Positions 16,583 through 24,679 of a stretch of DNA of 41,262 bases are shown piece by piece. A program made the translations under genes and the position numbers. This DNA is from Bacteroidia bacterium (lineage in GTDB: Bacteria > Bacteroidota > Bacteroidia > 2-12-FULL-35-15): contig JAURXZ010000032.1 in NCBI GenBank assembly GCA_030654175.1, positions 1 through 41,262 on the forward strand, in the 5' to 3' direction. How positions within the stretch are numbered: the stretch's first letter is position 1; every line of letters starts with the position of its first letter. The notes under the pieces were generated by a model that saw only the letters and a program-made list of their open reading frames with translations, searched no databases and had not been told where the DNA came from.

Positions 16583-17113
16583 ATGATATCCAATGAATTT
16601 ATAATAAGAAAAGAATCAGCATCGGACCACCCTGAAGTTTACGAGCTAAATAAAATTGCATTTGGACAGGACAATGAAGCAAAACTGGTTGATCTATTGA
16701 GAAACAGCGACTCATTTATTCCTGAACTATCCTTGGTTGCAACCCTTGGCAATAAAATAGTTGGGCATATATTATTTACAAAGATCAGGATAAAAAGTGA
16801 TGATGATAAGGGATTTGACAGTTTAGCCCTTGCACCAATGGCTGTTAAACCTGAGTTTCAAAAACAAGGTATTGGTTCAAAATTAATTCAAACCGGACTA
16901 TTAAAAGCCAAGGAACTCGGACACAAATCGGTTATTGTGTTAGGACATGAACATTATTACCCTAAATTTGGTTTTGTGCCTGCTAAAAAATGGAAAATCA
17001 AAGCACCTTTTGATGTTCCTGAAAATGTGTTTATGGGAATTGAACTCGTTGCCGATGGTCTGAAAAACGTCACAGGAACAGTTCAATATCCAAAAGAATT
17101 TGAATTAGTATAA
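16583..17113 (+). CDS. GNAT-family N-acetyltransferase (YhbS-like)
   Basis: Protein of 176 residues. IRKESASDHPEVYEL is the first strand/helix. LALAPMAVKPEFQKQGIGSKLIQTGL carries the acetyl-CoA loop QKQGIG, and VLGHEHYYPKFGF is the block typical of YhbS-like GNATs. Third acetyltransferase within about 10.5 kb, but the three share little beyond the fold, so they look independently acquired. Convergent with the minus-strand cytochrome gene; the 92 bases between them show no clear terminator. Confidence 0.86.
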   Translation: MISNEFIIRKESASDHPEVYELNKIAFGQDNEAKLVDLLRNSDSFIPELSLVATLGNKIVGHILFTKIRIKSDDDKGFDSLALAPMAVKPEFQKQGIGSKLIQTGLLKAKELGHKSVIVLGHEHYYPKFGFVPAKKWKIKAPFDVPENVFMGIELVADGLKNVTGTVQYPKEFELV

Positions 17114-17205
17114 CAGAAAAGAAACAATAACATACTTTTATAAAGCCTGAGAAATCCGGTAATAGTTTGCTAATTATGAATTAGGTAAACTGTTACATTC
17201 CATCA

Positions 17206-18570
17206 TCATAATGTCTTCATAAAGGCCACAAGATCTTGTTTTTCCTGAGCGGTGAGTTTTATCCCTTGCACCAGGTTGAAAAATTCAACCACATCTTCCA
17301 ATGTTAAAAGCCGCCCGTCATGCATATAAGGTGGTGAATCCTTAATTCCTCTTAAAGGAAAAGTTTTAATTGGTCCGTCAGCGGAAGCCATCATCCCGTT
17401 GATCATTTGCGGTTTGTAGAAACGTTCCACTTTCAGGTTGTGCATCAGATTATCCGTGTAATAAGGGGCCTGATGACAATTGCCGCACTTGGCTTTACCG
17501 AAAAATATCATTTCTCCGTTGAGTTCTGATTTGCTTGCCTTTTCAGGATTCAACCTTCGATACAGATCCAGTTTTGGTGCAGGTGGAAAATCCATTAATT
17601 CCTGAAATTCACTCATAAAATGAACCTGGCTGCCACGTTCCAGAATATTCATTCCTTTTTTTGCAGCAAGTGTGATGTCTCCGTCAAAATATGCAGCCCT
17701 CTGTTCGAATTCAGTAAAATCTTCAACTGTTTTCAATGCCCGTTGGGAACCGAATAACCGTTGTATATTCACACCTCTTAAAGTAGGAACATCAAGGCGA
17801 TGGCGAAATTCCTGAGGGCGGATGTCTCCTACCAAATGTGTGGCACCATTGGAGTGCCCATTTGTATGGCAGTCGAAGCAGGTAACTCCTAAACTCGCAA
17901 ACTCTGATCTGCGGTCGTCAGTTGCATTGAATTGCTGCTGTGGGAAAGGAGTAACCAATAGGCGTAAACCATCTAATTGTTTTGGATTTAAAATATCCTT
18001 GAACAATTCATAATAATTTTTGATCGTCACAAGCTGCCCCTTTGAAACATCACCGAGATCAGGCCTGGTTGTCAGATACATTGGGGAAGGAAACTCAGGA
18101 AGTAAATGCCCCGGCAGATCAAAATCAAGATCAAATCGGGTGAGGTCCCGCCCTTCTTGCTTTTTTATTTCATCAATATGTGTTTGCGGGAAAATCATTC
18201 CTCCTTCAGGGTGATTAGGATGAGGCAATGGATAAAATCCTTTTGGCCAGTATCCTTTTTCCTGGATATCTTCAGGTTTCATGGAAGCCAACTGCTCCCA
18301 ATTAACACCTTGCGGAAGTTTTACACGTACATCCTTTTGAACAAACTTTTTGTTCCCCGACATTTTAATATCCGAAGGCCGGTCGCTAAGGTCATATCTT
18401 TCGCTCAACAGATCCTGATGTTTTTTCATCACAGAGGCTTTTTCTGATTTCATTTTTTTCATGGTTGCTGCAAGGTCATCCTTGATACTAAATGCCATGA
18501 GAACAACCAACCCTGATAGGAGAAATATGGCTACCACCTTTTTATTTCCGAGAACTTTCAATGATTTCAT
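17206..18570 (-). CDS. Di-haem cytochrome c peroxidase/MauG-like protein
   Basis: Protein of 454 residues with an N-terminal membrane or signal segment (VVAIFLLSGLVVLMAFS, about 11-28). Two c-type haem motifs are present: CFDCH (231-235) and CGNCH (362-366), with PPYMHDGR (Met416) giving a probable axial methionine. The spacing and FPLRGIKDSPPYMHDG block fit the bacterial di-haem cytochrome c peroxidase/MauG superfamily, acting in the periplasm. A long N-terminal region (about 40-190) precedes the first haem and is not part of the classic 320-residue peroxidases. It is one of two minus-strand genes here. A good promoter lies just upstream. Substrate (peroxide or another oxidation) not determined. 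Confidence 0.85.
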   Translation of the reverse strand: MKSLKVLGNKKVVAIFLLSGLVVLMAFSIKDDLAATMKKMKSEKASVMKKHQDLLSERYDLSDRPSDIKMSGNKKFVQKDVRVKLPQGVNWEQLASMKPEDIQEKGYWPKGFYPLPHPNHPEGGMIFPQTHIDEIKKQEGRDLTRFDLDFDLPGHLLPEFPSPMYLTTRPDLGDVSKGQLVTIKNYYELFKDILNPKQLDGLRLLVTPFPQQQFNATDDRRSEFASLGVTCFDCHTNGHSNGATHLVGDIRPQEFRHRLDVPTLRGVNIQRLFGSQRALKTVEDFTEFEQRAAYFDGDITLAAKKGMNILERGSQVHFMSEFQELMDFPPAPKLDLYRRLNPEKASKSELNGEMIFFGKAKCGNCHQAPYYTDNLMHNLKVERFYKPQMINGMMASADGPIKTFPLRGIKDSPPYMHDGRLLTLEDVVEFFNLVQGIKLTAQEKQDLVAFMKTL

Positions 18571-18591
18571 AATTTTATGTTTTTGATGTTA

Positions 18592-18622
18592 CAAAACTAC
18601 CATGTTGCTTTTCAGAGTTCAA
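18592..18622 (-). promoter_or_regulatory. Promoter of the di-haem cytochrome gene
   Basis: On the minus strand TTG (18622-18620) and TAGTTTTG (18599-18592) are 20 bases apart, an exact -7 match to TAnnTTTG. The start codon at 18570 follows about 20 bases further. The 243-base gap also holds the divergent promoter of the next gene. Confidence 0.55.
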
Positions 18623-18776
18623 TGACCTGCAACACACCTTAAAAATACAGTCCTGTTTTTAGAATATAACCTTGCGATTCCTGTGTTTATAATAGCAATT
18701 CGAATGAAAAGGGTAAAGAATTTCAATTGTGGGTTAGTTTTCATAAAATCTCATGTTTTTTAAATAAAATAATAGC

Positions 18777-18784
18777 TATTTTTG
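18777..18784 (+). promoter_or_regulatory. -7 box of the STAS-like/histidine kinase pair
   Basis: TATTTTTG fits TAnnTTTG exactly and lies 29 bases before the TTG start at 18814. No clear -33 TTTG is seen at the right distance. Confidence 0.4.
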
Positions 18785-18813
18785 ATTTTAGATTAAAACC
18801 TAAATAAACAACT

Positions 18814-19218
18814 TTGGACAGCATTAATAACAAAGTAATTGAATTAAGGGCGTTTACTTCATGGCTTGGTAATGATCGTATTTGTTATACAGTTGTCAAG
18901 CCAAACGTTGTTGTTGAACTTCAGGATGCTATAGAAAACAGCAGTTCAGTGAAAGAAGTTTCAGGCGATACTATTTACCCGCTTCTGGTTAATTTAAAGG
19001 AAATAAAATCTATCAGTAAAGAAGCACGCGATCATTTTTCAATGAAAAACCGCACTCCCGGTGTCAATGCCATAGCAATGCTAGTAAGATCACCTGTAAG
19101 CAGGATAATAGGTAATTTTTTTATTGGGATAAACAGATCGGTTGTGCCCACAAAATTATTTACAGATGAAAGTGAAGCAGTTTCCTGGTTAAAGCAATTT
19201 GCTTTACACATAAAATAA
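18814..19218 (+). CDS. STAS-like small protein (DUF7793-like)
   Basis: Protein of 134 residues starting with TTG at 18814; the next in-frame ATG is about 75 residues in, so TTG is the only sensible start. LLVNLKEIKSISKEARDHF and AIAMLVRSPVSRIIGNFFIGI are typical of a group annotated as DUF7793 or STAS/SpoIIAA-like in Bacteroidota; this recognition is from memory. The fold would bind or switch a regulatory partner in the cytoplasm. It ends 6 bases before a histidine kinase and shares its transcript, so the pair probably works together. Ligand unknown. Confidence 0.65.
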   Translation: MDSINNKVIELRAFTSWLGNDRICYTVVKPNVVVELQDAIENSSSVKEVSGDTIYPLLVNLKEIKSISKEARDHFSMKNRTPGVNAIAMLVRSPVSRIIGNFFIGINRSVVPTKLFTDESEAVSWLKQFALHIK

Positions 19219-19224
19219 GATAAT

Positions 19225-20163
19225 ATGCCTGAAGAATTAGATGATATTTATAATATAGTTAGTCGTTTAACAGGAGGGAAATCCTTTGATGCATCTAATA
19301 AGAAAGAAGCCATATTATCCGGCCTTTCTAAAATTGAGAAAAAATTAAAAAGTGTTAAGGCTGAGAAAAAGAAAAATGCAAGCCAGATCAATGAGATCTT
19401 AGGCGTTGTGTTATCCCTTGCTCAGTTAAATTATACCAAGAAAGCTGCTGTTTCCGGAAAAAAAAATGATTTTGATGCTCTTGCCCTTGGTATAAATATG
19501 CTGGGTGAAGAACTTCAATCATCTACCATTTCCTTACGTGAAAAAGAAGTTCTGCTAAAAGAGATCCATCACCGGGTAAAAAATAATTTACAGGTGATCT
19601 CCAGCTTATTGAATCTCCAATCTGAAAAAATTACACAGCCCGATCTGTTGGAAACGTTCATGGAAAGTAAAAACCGTATCAGGGCTATGGCTTTGGTGCA
19701 TGAAAAATTGTACCAGTCTGACGATCTATCGAAAATTGATTTTACTGAATACATGCATTCGTTTTTAACTTATATGGATAACAGCCATAATCTTAACCCT
19801 GAAAAAGTTCAGATACATGTAAATGCAATAACACAATCGCACTTTTTTAAAATAGATATTGCAATTCCTTGTGGATTAATTTTAAATGAACTGATATCAA
19901 ATAGTTTTAAATATGCTTTTCCGGATATGCGAAAAGGTAATATTCATTTATATTTTGGAATTGAAAAAAAACTAAAAACCACCAATCAATATATTTTGGA
20001 GGTGGCTGATGATGGGATCGGCATACCTTTATCTGTTGACATGAAAAATCCAAACTCTCTGGGACTTCAATTATTGGAAATGCTCACCCAACAACTTGGT
20101 GGGACTTTAGCTTTAGACCGTACTAACGGAACAAAATTTACTGTTCGCTTTCCGATCAGCTAA
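19225..20163 (+). CDS. Soluble HisKA_2-type sensor histidine kinase
   Basis: Kinase of 312 residues without transmembrane segments. Residues about 1-100 contain a helical/coiled section ([20 protein letters not shown], a segment frequent in Bacteroidota kinases). [20 protein letters not shown] is the HisKA_2 dimerisation/phosphotransfer box (His115/His116). [12 protein letters not shown] is the N box, DDGIGIP the G1 box, and [16 protein letters not shown] the G2 region of the ATPase. No response regulator is adjacent, so its partner is elsewhere. The signal is presumably intracellular, perhaps through the STAS-like protein encoded 6 bases upstream. Confidence 0.87.
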   Translation: MPEELDDIYNIVSRLTGGKSFDASNKKEAILSGLSKIEKKLKSVKAEKKKNASQINEILGVVLSLAQLNYTKKAAVSGKKNDFDALALGINMLGEELQSSTISLREKEVLLKEIHHRVKNNLQVISSLLNLQSEKITQPDLLETFMESKNRIRAMALVHEKLYQSDDLSKIDFTEYMHSFLTYMDNSHNLNPEKVQIHVNAITQSHFFKIDIAIPCGLILNELISNSFKYAFPDMRKGNIHLYFGIEKKLKTTNQYILEVADDGIGIPLSVDMKNPNSLGLQLLEMLTQQLGGTLALDRTNGTKFTVRFPIS

Positions 20164-20230
20164 ACTAATATTATTTTTAAAAATTATAATATTTACAACG
20201 AAATTTTTGGCTAAAATGCTTGCACACAAA

Positions 20231-20286
20231 TTTCTCGACAAGCTCGAAATGACCATGTGCTCGGTCATTTCGAGCTTGTCGAGAAA
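20231..20286. repeat. Perfect 24-bp inverted repeat
   Basis: Arms at 20231-20254 and 20263-20286 are exact complements around the loop ATGTGCTC. The core CTCGACAAGCTCGA is related to the diverged pair at 208-256. It lies between the kinase stop and alkB and would form a strong hairpin in RNA from either strand. A T tract does not follow, so it is not a classical terminator. Confidence 0.9.
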
Positions 20287-20345
20287 GTGCGGCAGATTAC
20301 CTTAAATAATTACCTTTATAAAGTCTATTATATAAATTTAAAATA

Positions 20346-20951
20346 ATGGATCTATTTAATTCCGAAACAATAATTAATCTTTTACCCGGTGATGGGGTTG
20401 TAAACTATTATGGGAAGATATTGAATCAGGAGAGAAGTCAATATTACCTCGATAAATTATTGAATACAATTGAGTGGAAAAATGATGAAGCAATTATTTT
20501 TGGAAAACACATCATCACCAAACGGAAAGCCGCTTGGTATGGCAACAGAAATTATTCCTACACTTATTCCAATACAACTAAACAGGCACTTATCTGGACA
20601 AAAGAACTTCTGGAATTAAAAACAATAGTTGAAAAAATTACCGAATCACAATTTAATTCCTGCTTATTGAATTTGTATCACTCCGGTGATGAAGGAGTAA
20701 GTTGGCATAGTGATGATGAAAAATCAATGGGCCAAAACACTACCATTGCTTCATTAAGTTTCGGTGCAGAAAGGAAATTTTCTTTCAAACATAAATTAAC
20801 GCATGAGTCTGTTTCTATATTGTTAGAAAGTGGTAGTTTGTTGGTTATGAAAGAAGCAACACAAACCAACTGGTTGCATTGCTTACCGAAGACAAAAAAA
20901 ATTACCCGCCCAAGAGTAAACCTTACTTTCAGAACAATTATACCTTTATAA
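20346..20951 (+). CDS. alkB: AlkB-like 2-oxoglutarate/Fe(II) dioxygenase
   Basis: Protein of 201 residues, the length of short AlkB homologues (ALKBH2/3-like). The iron ligands are His121 and Asp123 in SWHSDDE and His178 in NWLHCLPK. RPRVNLTFR (Arg190, Arg196) supplies the 2-oxoglutarate-binding arginine and the substrate-side arginine. It would oxidatively demethylate 1-methyladenine and 3-methylcytosine in DNA or RNA. TACCTTTA at 20311-20318 is a weak -7 box (last base off consensus). It is monocistronic; no ada or alkA homologue is adjacent, although an AlkD-like glycosylase is about 6.4 kb upstream. Confidence 0.9.
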   Translation: MDLFNSETIINLLPGDGVVNYYGKILNQERSQYYLDKLLNTIEWKNDEAIIFGKHIITKRKAAWYGNRNYSYTYSNTTKQALIWTKELLELKTIVEKITESQFNSCLLNLYHSGDEGVSWHSDDEKSMGQNTTIASLSFGAERKFSFKHKLTHESVSILLESGSLLVMKEATQTNWLHCLPKTKKITRPRVNLTFRTIIPL

Positions 20952-21022
20952 ACCTTTTAAGATAAGAGCTAACCTCCATTTAACATGCATCTTGAGTAAT
21001 AATGTAATTAATTAAAAATGAT

Positions 21023-21030
21023 TATCTTTG
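21023..21030 (+). promoter_or_regulatory. -7 box before the SGNH-type gene
   Basis: TATCTTTG fits TAnnTTTG. It lies inside the longest possible reading frame (from 21018), and a transcript from it would start near 21037, which favours ATG 21072 as the true start. Confidence 0.45.
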
Positions 21031-21071
21031 AAATGATCAATAAAAATAAAAAAAATCCTAAACATATAATC

Positions 21072-22286
21072 ATGAGAGCAACTCTACTTATTTCAGTTTT
21101 ATTTATTTCCCTGATCACTAATGCTCAAACAAAAGTTTTGTTTTTGGGAAATAGTTTTACGTATACTTTTGATGTACCGGCTTTGTTTAGTGGTCTTGCA
21201 AGTTCTGCCGGGATATCTGTTACCATTGATCAGAATACACAAGCCGGTATGGCAGTGGCGGATGAACAGATAATAGGGCATGTAAATGATGCAGTATCTC
21301 AGTCGAAAATCAATTCTCAGCAGTGGGATTATGTGGTTGTGCAGGATAACATGGGGAACTATGTAAATAATATTGGTATTATTTCTTCCACTTGCGGGAA
21401 TGCAAATGTTGCACTTTACAACATGATAAAAGCAAATAACCCCTGCACACGTATAATTTACTTTGCCGGATGGGGCCCCTCTGGTGGTGTTTCCAGCGGA
21501 GATAATACTACTGCCTGCATTGATAGAATCCATGGAAACATGATCTACCTGAATAATGGGATAGGGCAGGAAATTGTTACACCCATTGGAAAGGCATGGA
21601 ACAGTTCATTAACACAATTGCCATCTGTTAATCTTTATTATTCCGACAATGTACATCCGTCTTTAGAGGGTAGTTACCTGGCTGCAGCTACAATTTTTAC
21701 AACTATTTTTAAGATCGATCCTACTAATTTAACATATAACGGTACGGTAAATTCTACTACCGCGCAAACCATGAGAACAATTGCTTTCAATACTGTTACC
21801 GGCACATCCTATTTTACAACAACTAATTTAAGTGCTTACACTCCTATCATTTCTCAAAGCGGAGCTGTTCTGAGTGTTCCTGCAAGCTCTACCACTTACC
21901 AATGGTACCAGAATGGAAATGCAATCGGATCAAATTCCAATTCCTTTACAGTAACTGCTAATGGGGATTATTATGTGGAAGTAACTAACTCCGGTGGATG
22001 TTCAATGTCTTCTTTTAACGTAAACATTTTTTCTACGGGAATTGAAAATGCCGATATTCTTTCTGATGGTTTTAACATCCTTTCTATGACATCTAACTTG
22101 TTTGAACTTAGTTCAGCATCAATGGGCACCATCTCCATATTTGATATGCAGGGGAAACGTGTAAGCACCTTAGAAAAAAGAAATGAAAAAATTGATCTGG
22201 ATCTTTCCAATTCAACTGCAGGTATTTATCTGATTGTTTTGTCAAGTGGAAATAGTAAATTTTCAAAAAAAATAAGTGTTTTTTAG
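21072..22286 (+). CDS. T9SS-exported DUF4886/SGNH-like hydrolase
   Basis: I choose ATG 21072 (404 residues) because the protein then begins with a normal signal peptide (MRATLLISVLFISLITNAQ), and the earlier ATG at 21018 is overlapped by a -7 box. The domain after the signal shows VLFLGNSFTY (Ser nucleophile block), DYVVVQDNMGNYV, and DNVHPSLEGSYLAA (Asp-His pair), the pattern of DUF4886/SGNH-type esterases. Residues about 255-320 look like an immunoglobulin-type beta domain (YQWYQNGNAIGSNSNSFTV). The last 75 residues (ISIFDMQGKRVSTL ... STAGIYLIVL) are a T9SS type A sorting domain. Substrate, perhaps acylated glycans, is unknown. Confidence 0.8.
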   Translation: MRATLLISVLFISLITNAQTKVLFLGNSFTYTFDVPALFSGLASSAGISVTIDQNTQAGMAVADEQIIGHVNDAVSQSKINSQQWDYVVVQDNMGNYVNNIGIISSTCGNANVALYNMIKANNPCTRIIYFAGWGPSGGVSSGDNTTACIDRIHGNMIYLNNGIGQEIVTPIGKAWNSSLTQLPSVNLYYSDNVHPSLEGSYLAAATIFTTIFKIDPTNLTYNGTVNSTTAQTMRTIAFNTVTGTSYFTTTNLSAYTPIISQSGAVLSVPASSTTYQWYQNGNAIGSNSNSFTVTANGDYYVEVTNSGGCSMSSFNVNIFSTGIENADILSDGFNILSMTSNLFELSSASMGTISIFDMQGKRVSTLEKRNEKIDLDLSNSTAGIYLIVLSSGNSKFSKKISVF

Positions 22287-22358
22287 ATCCGTATTAAGAA
22301 CTTGATTGAAATTTAATTACATGTTTTGTTATTTAAAATTTTGCACACCAGCTCTGTC

Positions 22359-22461
22359 ATCCCGAACTTTTGTGATCCCGGAGTACTGCGGGATTGTTAT
22401 TATGAAAGATATTGCTAAAACCTCTAACAAGAAGCCTTTTGGCGGAAAAGCCAATCGGGAT
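22359..22461. repeat. ATCCCG/CGGGAT inverted repeats
   Basis: Convergent intergenic gap of 221 bases. ATCCCG (22375-22380) and CGGGAT (22389-22394) form a short hairpin, and ATCCCGA (22359-22365) pairs over a longer distance with TCGGGAT (22455-22461). A 64-codon frame covers this stretch, but it is only repeat-derived and I do not call it a gene. The structure may end both converging transcripts. Confidence 0.5.
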
Positions 22462-22507
22462 GGTATAACCTTAAATAAGATTTTTATGAATAAAATTTAA
22501 TCGTCCT

Positions 22508-23104
22508 CTAATAAAATCTCAAAATCTGTTTTATTTTTTTTGTTATTTTTTTCCATTTACTACTGTTTTTTCCATTTTTATCTTTTGTGAAAATTAACAG
22601 AACACTATTTTTTTTCTTTATTTTAACCTGTGGGATTTCTATTTTTAAAACTTCTTTCCGATATTTTTTATTCTTTAATTTAATGCCGACAACGCCTTTT
22701 TTTTGGTAACGCATTACTTCTTTTAAAAAAATCTTTTTCGACCACGGTAATTGATATTTTTTATTTTTATAGATATATACTTTGCCGCTTTCACAATCCT
22801 CCAACACTAAGCCATTGTTGCAAATATCTTTCTTATCTTCTTTTAATGAATCATATATTTTTTCAAAATTCTTTTCATTGATCCGATGTCCTGCACAGGA
22901 AGGAGTGGTTTTAATTCCTTTTTTATGCAGGTATTTCACCAGCTCTTTTAAAGGACCATCAACGCTTTGTGAAAAATCATTATTGGTGATTGTATTTTTA
23001 TTTTTTTGTTCTTTAAAATAATACCAATTCGGCCTTTTTATTGGCAACAGCCAACTTCCTTTATGGAAGGTATTATGAGGAATAAAATCGGCAGTGATTT
23101 TCAT
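22508..23104 (-). CDS. Unknown Lys-rich protein with a PSCAGH motif
   Basis: Not recognised. I prefer the ATG at 23104 (198 residues); an in-frame ATG at 23173 would add 23 residues without a conserved look. The clearest feature is LVKYLHKKGIKTTPSCAGH (about residues 55-73), where Cys and His could bind a metal or form an active site. GKVYIYKNKKYQLPW follows. The C-terminal third is very Lys-rich (KKITKKIKQIL) and suits nucleic-acid binding, although this may only reflect AT-rich DNA. No signal peptide or membrane helix. It points toward the SGNH-type gene and stands alone. Confidence 0.65.
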   Translation of the reverse strand: MKITADFIPHNTFHKGSWLLPIKRPNWYYFKEQKNKNTITNNDFSQSVDGPLKELVKYLHKKGIKTTPSCAGHRINEKNFEKIYDSLKEDKKDICNNGLVLEDCESGKVYIYKNKKYQLPWSKKIFLKEVMRYQKKGVVGIKLKNKKYRKEVLKIEIPQVKIKKKNSVLLIFTKDKNGKNSSKWKKITKKIKQILRFY

Positions 23105-23196
23105 AGGAACAGCTTTAAAAATGATTAATGTAAAATCTGTGCCAGCAAGGGTAAACGTATCTGAATTTAGCAAAGCTCAATATTTCCAAAAGTCAT

Positions 23197-23290
23197 AGTT
23201 CCGTAGGAACGAATGATATGGTAACAATGGACTTTAGTCCATTGAAAAAGAGTAATAACTTAAAACAAGTTCCGTAGGAACGAATGATAT
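23197..23290. repeat. Composite repeat: two GTTCCGTAGGAACG boxes and a hairpin
   Basis: The 23-base unit at 23197-23219 recurs exactly at 23268-23290 (AGTTCCGTAGGAACGA, then ATGATAT). Its core GTTCCGTAGGAAC is itself nearly palindromic. Between them CAATGGAC (23225-23232) and GTCCATTG (23237-23244) form a perfect hairpin around TTTA. It lies between two divergent genes, just before the promoter of the CsgG operon. Confidence 0.8.
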
Positions 23291-23338
23291 TGAAATCTTA
23301 AAAGAAAAAAAATCAAAAAAAATACACTTAATAATTTG

Positions 23339-23346
23339 TACTTTTG
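23339..23346 (+). promoter_or_regulatory. -7 box of the CsgG-SpoIIE operon
   Basis: TACTTTTG fits TAnnTTTG exactly and lies 18 bases before ATG 23365. This argues against the in-frame TTG at 23344 as start. No good -33 box is seen. Confidence 0.5.
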
Positions 23347-23364
23347 GTCTTCACACAACGGATA

Positions 23365-24678
23365 ATGACTGAAAACGATAAAGACCCGCTTATTGAAAGT
23401 TTGGAAGAAAAGGTGACTCATCTGAGTCGGATGCTTGTAAAATCTTTTGGCTATGCCGATCAGGATCCTGACACCTTTCTGCAAAATGCCCGAAGAACAA
23501 CAGAAGCTATCTGTCGCTTTATTTATATCAAAGAAATAGGGGAGCCTAAAGGCAAAATGATGTTGAATGATTATGGCCGTGAACTTTTAAATAAAAAAAT
23601 TATCCCTGATCGGATGGGGATCCTTATAGGAACTATCCAAACCTATGGTAACTATGCTGCTCATGCTCAGGATGATCTTTCGGCTGCCACCCGTGAATGG
23701 ATTGCTCCTTGTCAAACAGCATTGGCGAGCCTTACCAATTGGTTCTTTCTTGAATACCTGAAAGGTAACATACCTAATGAACTGGTAAGTCCTGTACATA
23801 GCTATTCTGATGCAGCACCTGAAAAAGGTAAACAGGCAACGAAAGCTCCTGCAAAAAAAGTTTCTGCTTTTTTTATTTTCGTGATCGTAATTGTTTTGGT
23901 CCTTATTGGCTCATCTGCTACCTATTTTATTTTTAAATCAACGGATGGAAATGAAGTGTTGTCGCCTGAAATTACAACAGTTGCAAATGAAACTGTGGTA
24001 AAGCAACAAGATGACCTGGTAAATAAATTGAATGAAGCTACCCCAAATCCGGATGCTAAAAGGATCGCTGTTCTTTACTTTGATAATGGTTCAGAAAATA
24101 ATGAGCTATCACGTTTAAGAAAAGGTTTAGCAGATATGCTCATCTCTGATCTTACAAAAATAAAAATGTTAAACGTTGTAGAACGGTCAAGACTGGAGGA
24201 AATATTAAAAGAACAAAAATTAAATAATTCCAAAGAATTTGATGCTTCCACTGCAACCAAAGTAGGGAAATTGTTAGGCGTGGAATATATTTTAACAGGT
24301 TCTTTCTTTGACCTCATGGGCAGTTTACGGATTGATGCACGCATCATCGATGTGGAAACAGGTAAGATAATTAAGAGCGAAGGTGTGGATGGCGGTACAG
24401 CAACCTTTTTTGATCTTGAAAAAAAATTGGTTGTTAAAATCGCAAATGGATTGAATGTGGAAATGTCTGTTTCGGATTTAGGTACTACTTCAGAAACCGC
24501 TGCAAAAACAAAAGCTGCCCTTTCCTACGAAACCTCATTGTTATATTCAGATGGGTTAGACCAAATGGATAAAGGTGAAACCGGTAAAGCCATCGAAATT
24601 TTCAAAAAGGTACTTGAAAAAAATCCTGATTTTGTGCCTGCGCAAAAGGCCCTTGATAAGCTTAGTGTAAAAATATAA
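23365..24678 (+). CDS. DUF4145-like / membrane / CsgG-like / TPR protein
   Basis: Protein of 437 residues from ATG 23365. Domains in order: a helical domain resembling DUF4145 (about 10-132; RRTTEAICRFIYIKE and QTYGNYAAHAQ), one transmembrane helix (about 166-190), a CsgG/TolB-like domain (231-363; RIAVLYFDNGSENNEL, ILTGSFFDLMGSLRIDARIIDV), and a TPR-type pair of helices (386-434). The orientation is probably DUF4145 inside, CsgG-like part in the periplasm. The CsgG part is closely similar to that of the next gene, so the two are paralogous. First gene of a three-gene operon; the next ATG begins 2 bases after its stop. Function unknown; envelope sensing is inference. Confidence 0.8.
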   Translation: MTENDKDPLIESLEEKVTHLSRMLVKSFGYADQDPDTFLQNARRTTEAICRFIYIKEIGEPKGKMMLNDYGRELLNKKIIPDRMGILIGTIQTYGNYAAHAQDDLSAATREWIAPCQTALASLTNWFFLEYLKGNIPNELVSPVHSYSDAAPEKGKQATKAPAKKVSAFFIFVIVIVLVLIGSSATYFIFKSTDGNEVLSPEITTVANETVVKQQDDLVNKLNEATPNPDAKRIAVLYFDNGSENNELSRLRKGLADMLISDLTKIKMLNVVERSRLEEILKEQKLNNSKEFDASTATKVGKLLGVEYILTGSFFDLMGSLRIDARIIDVETGKIIKSEGVDGGTATFFDLEKKLVVKIANGLNVEMSVSDLGTTSETAAKTKAALSYETSLLYSDGLDQMDKGETGKAIEIFKKVLEKNPDFVPAQKALDKLSVKI

Positions 24679-24679
24679 A

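Noticed and set aside
22306-22500. 64-codon frame in a convergent gap
   Set aside because: It is made of ATCCCG/CGGGAT repeat DNA and has no protein-like pattern.
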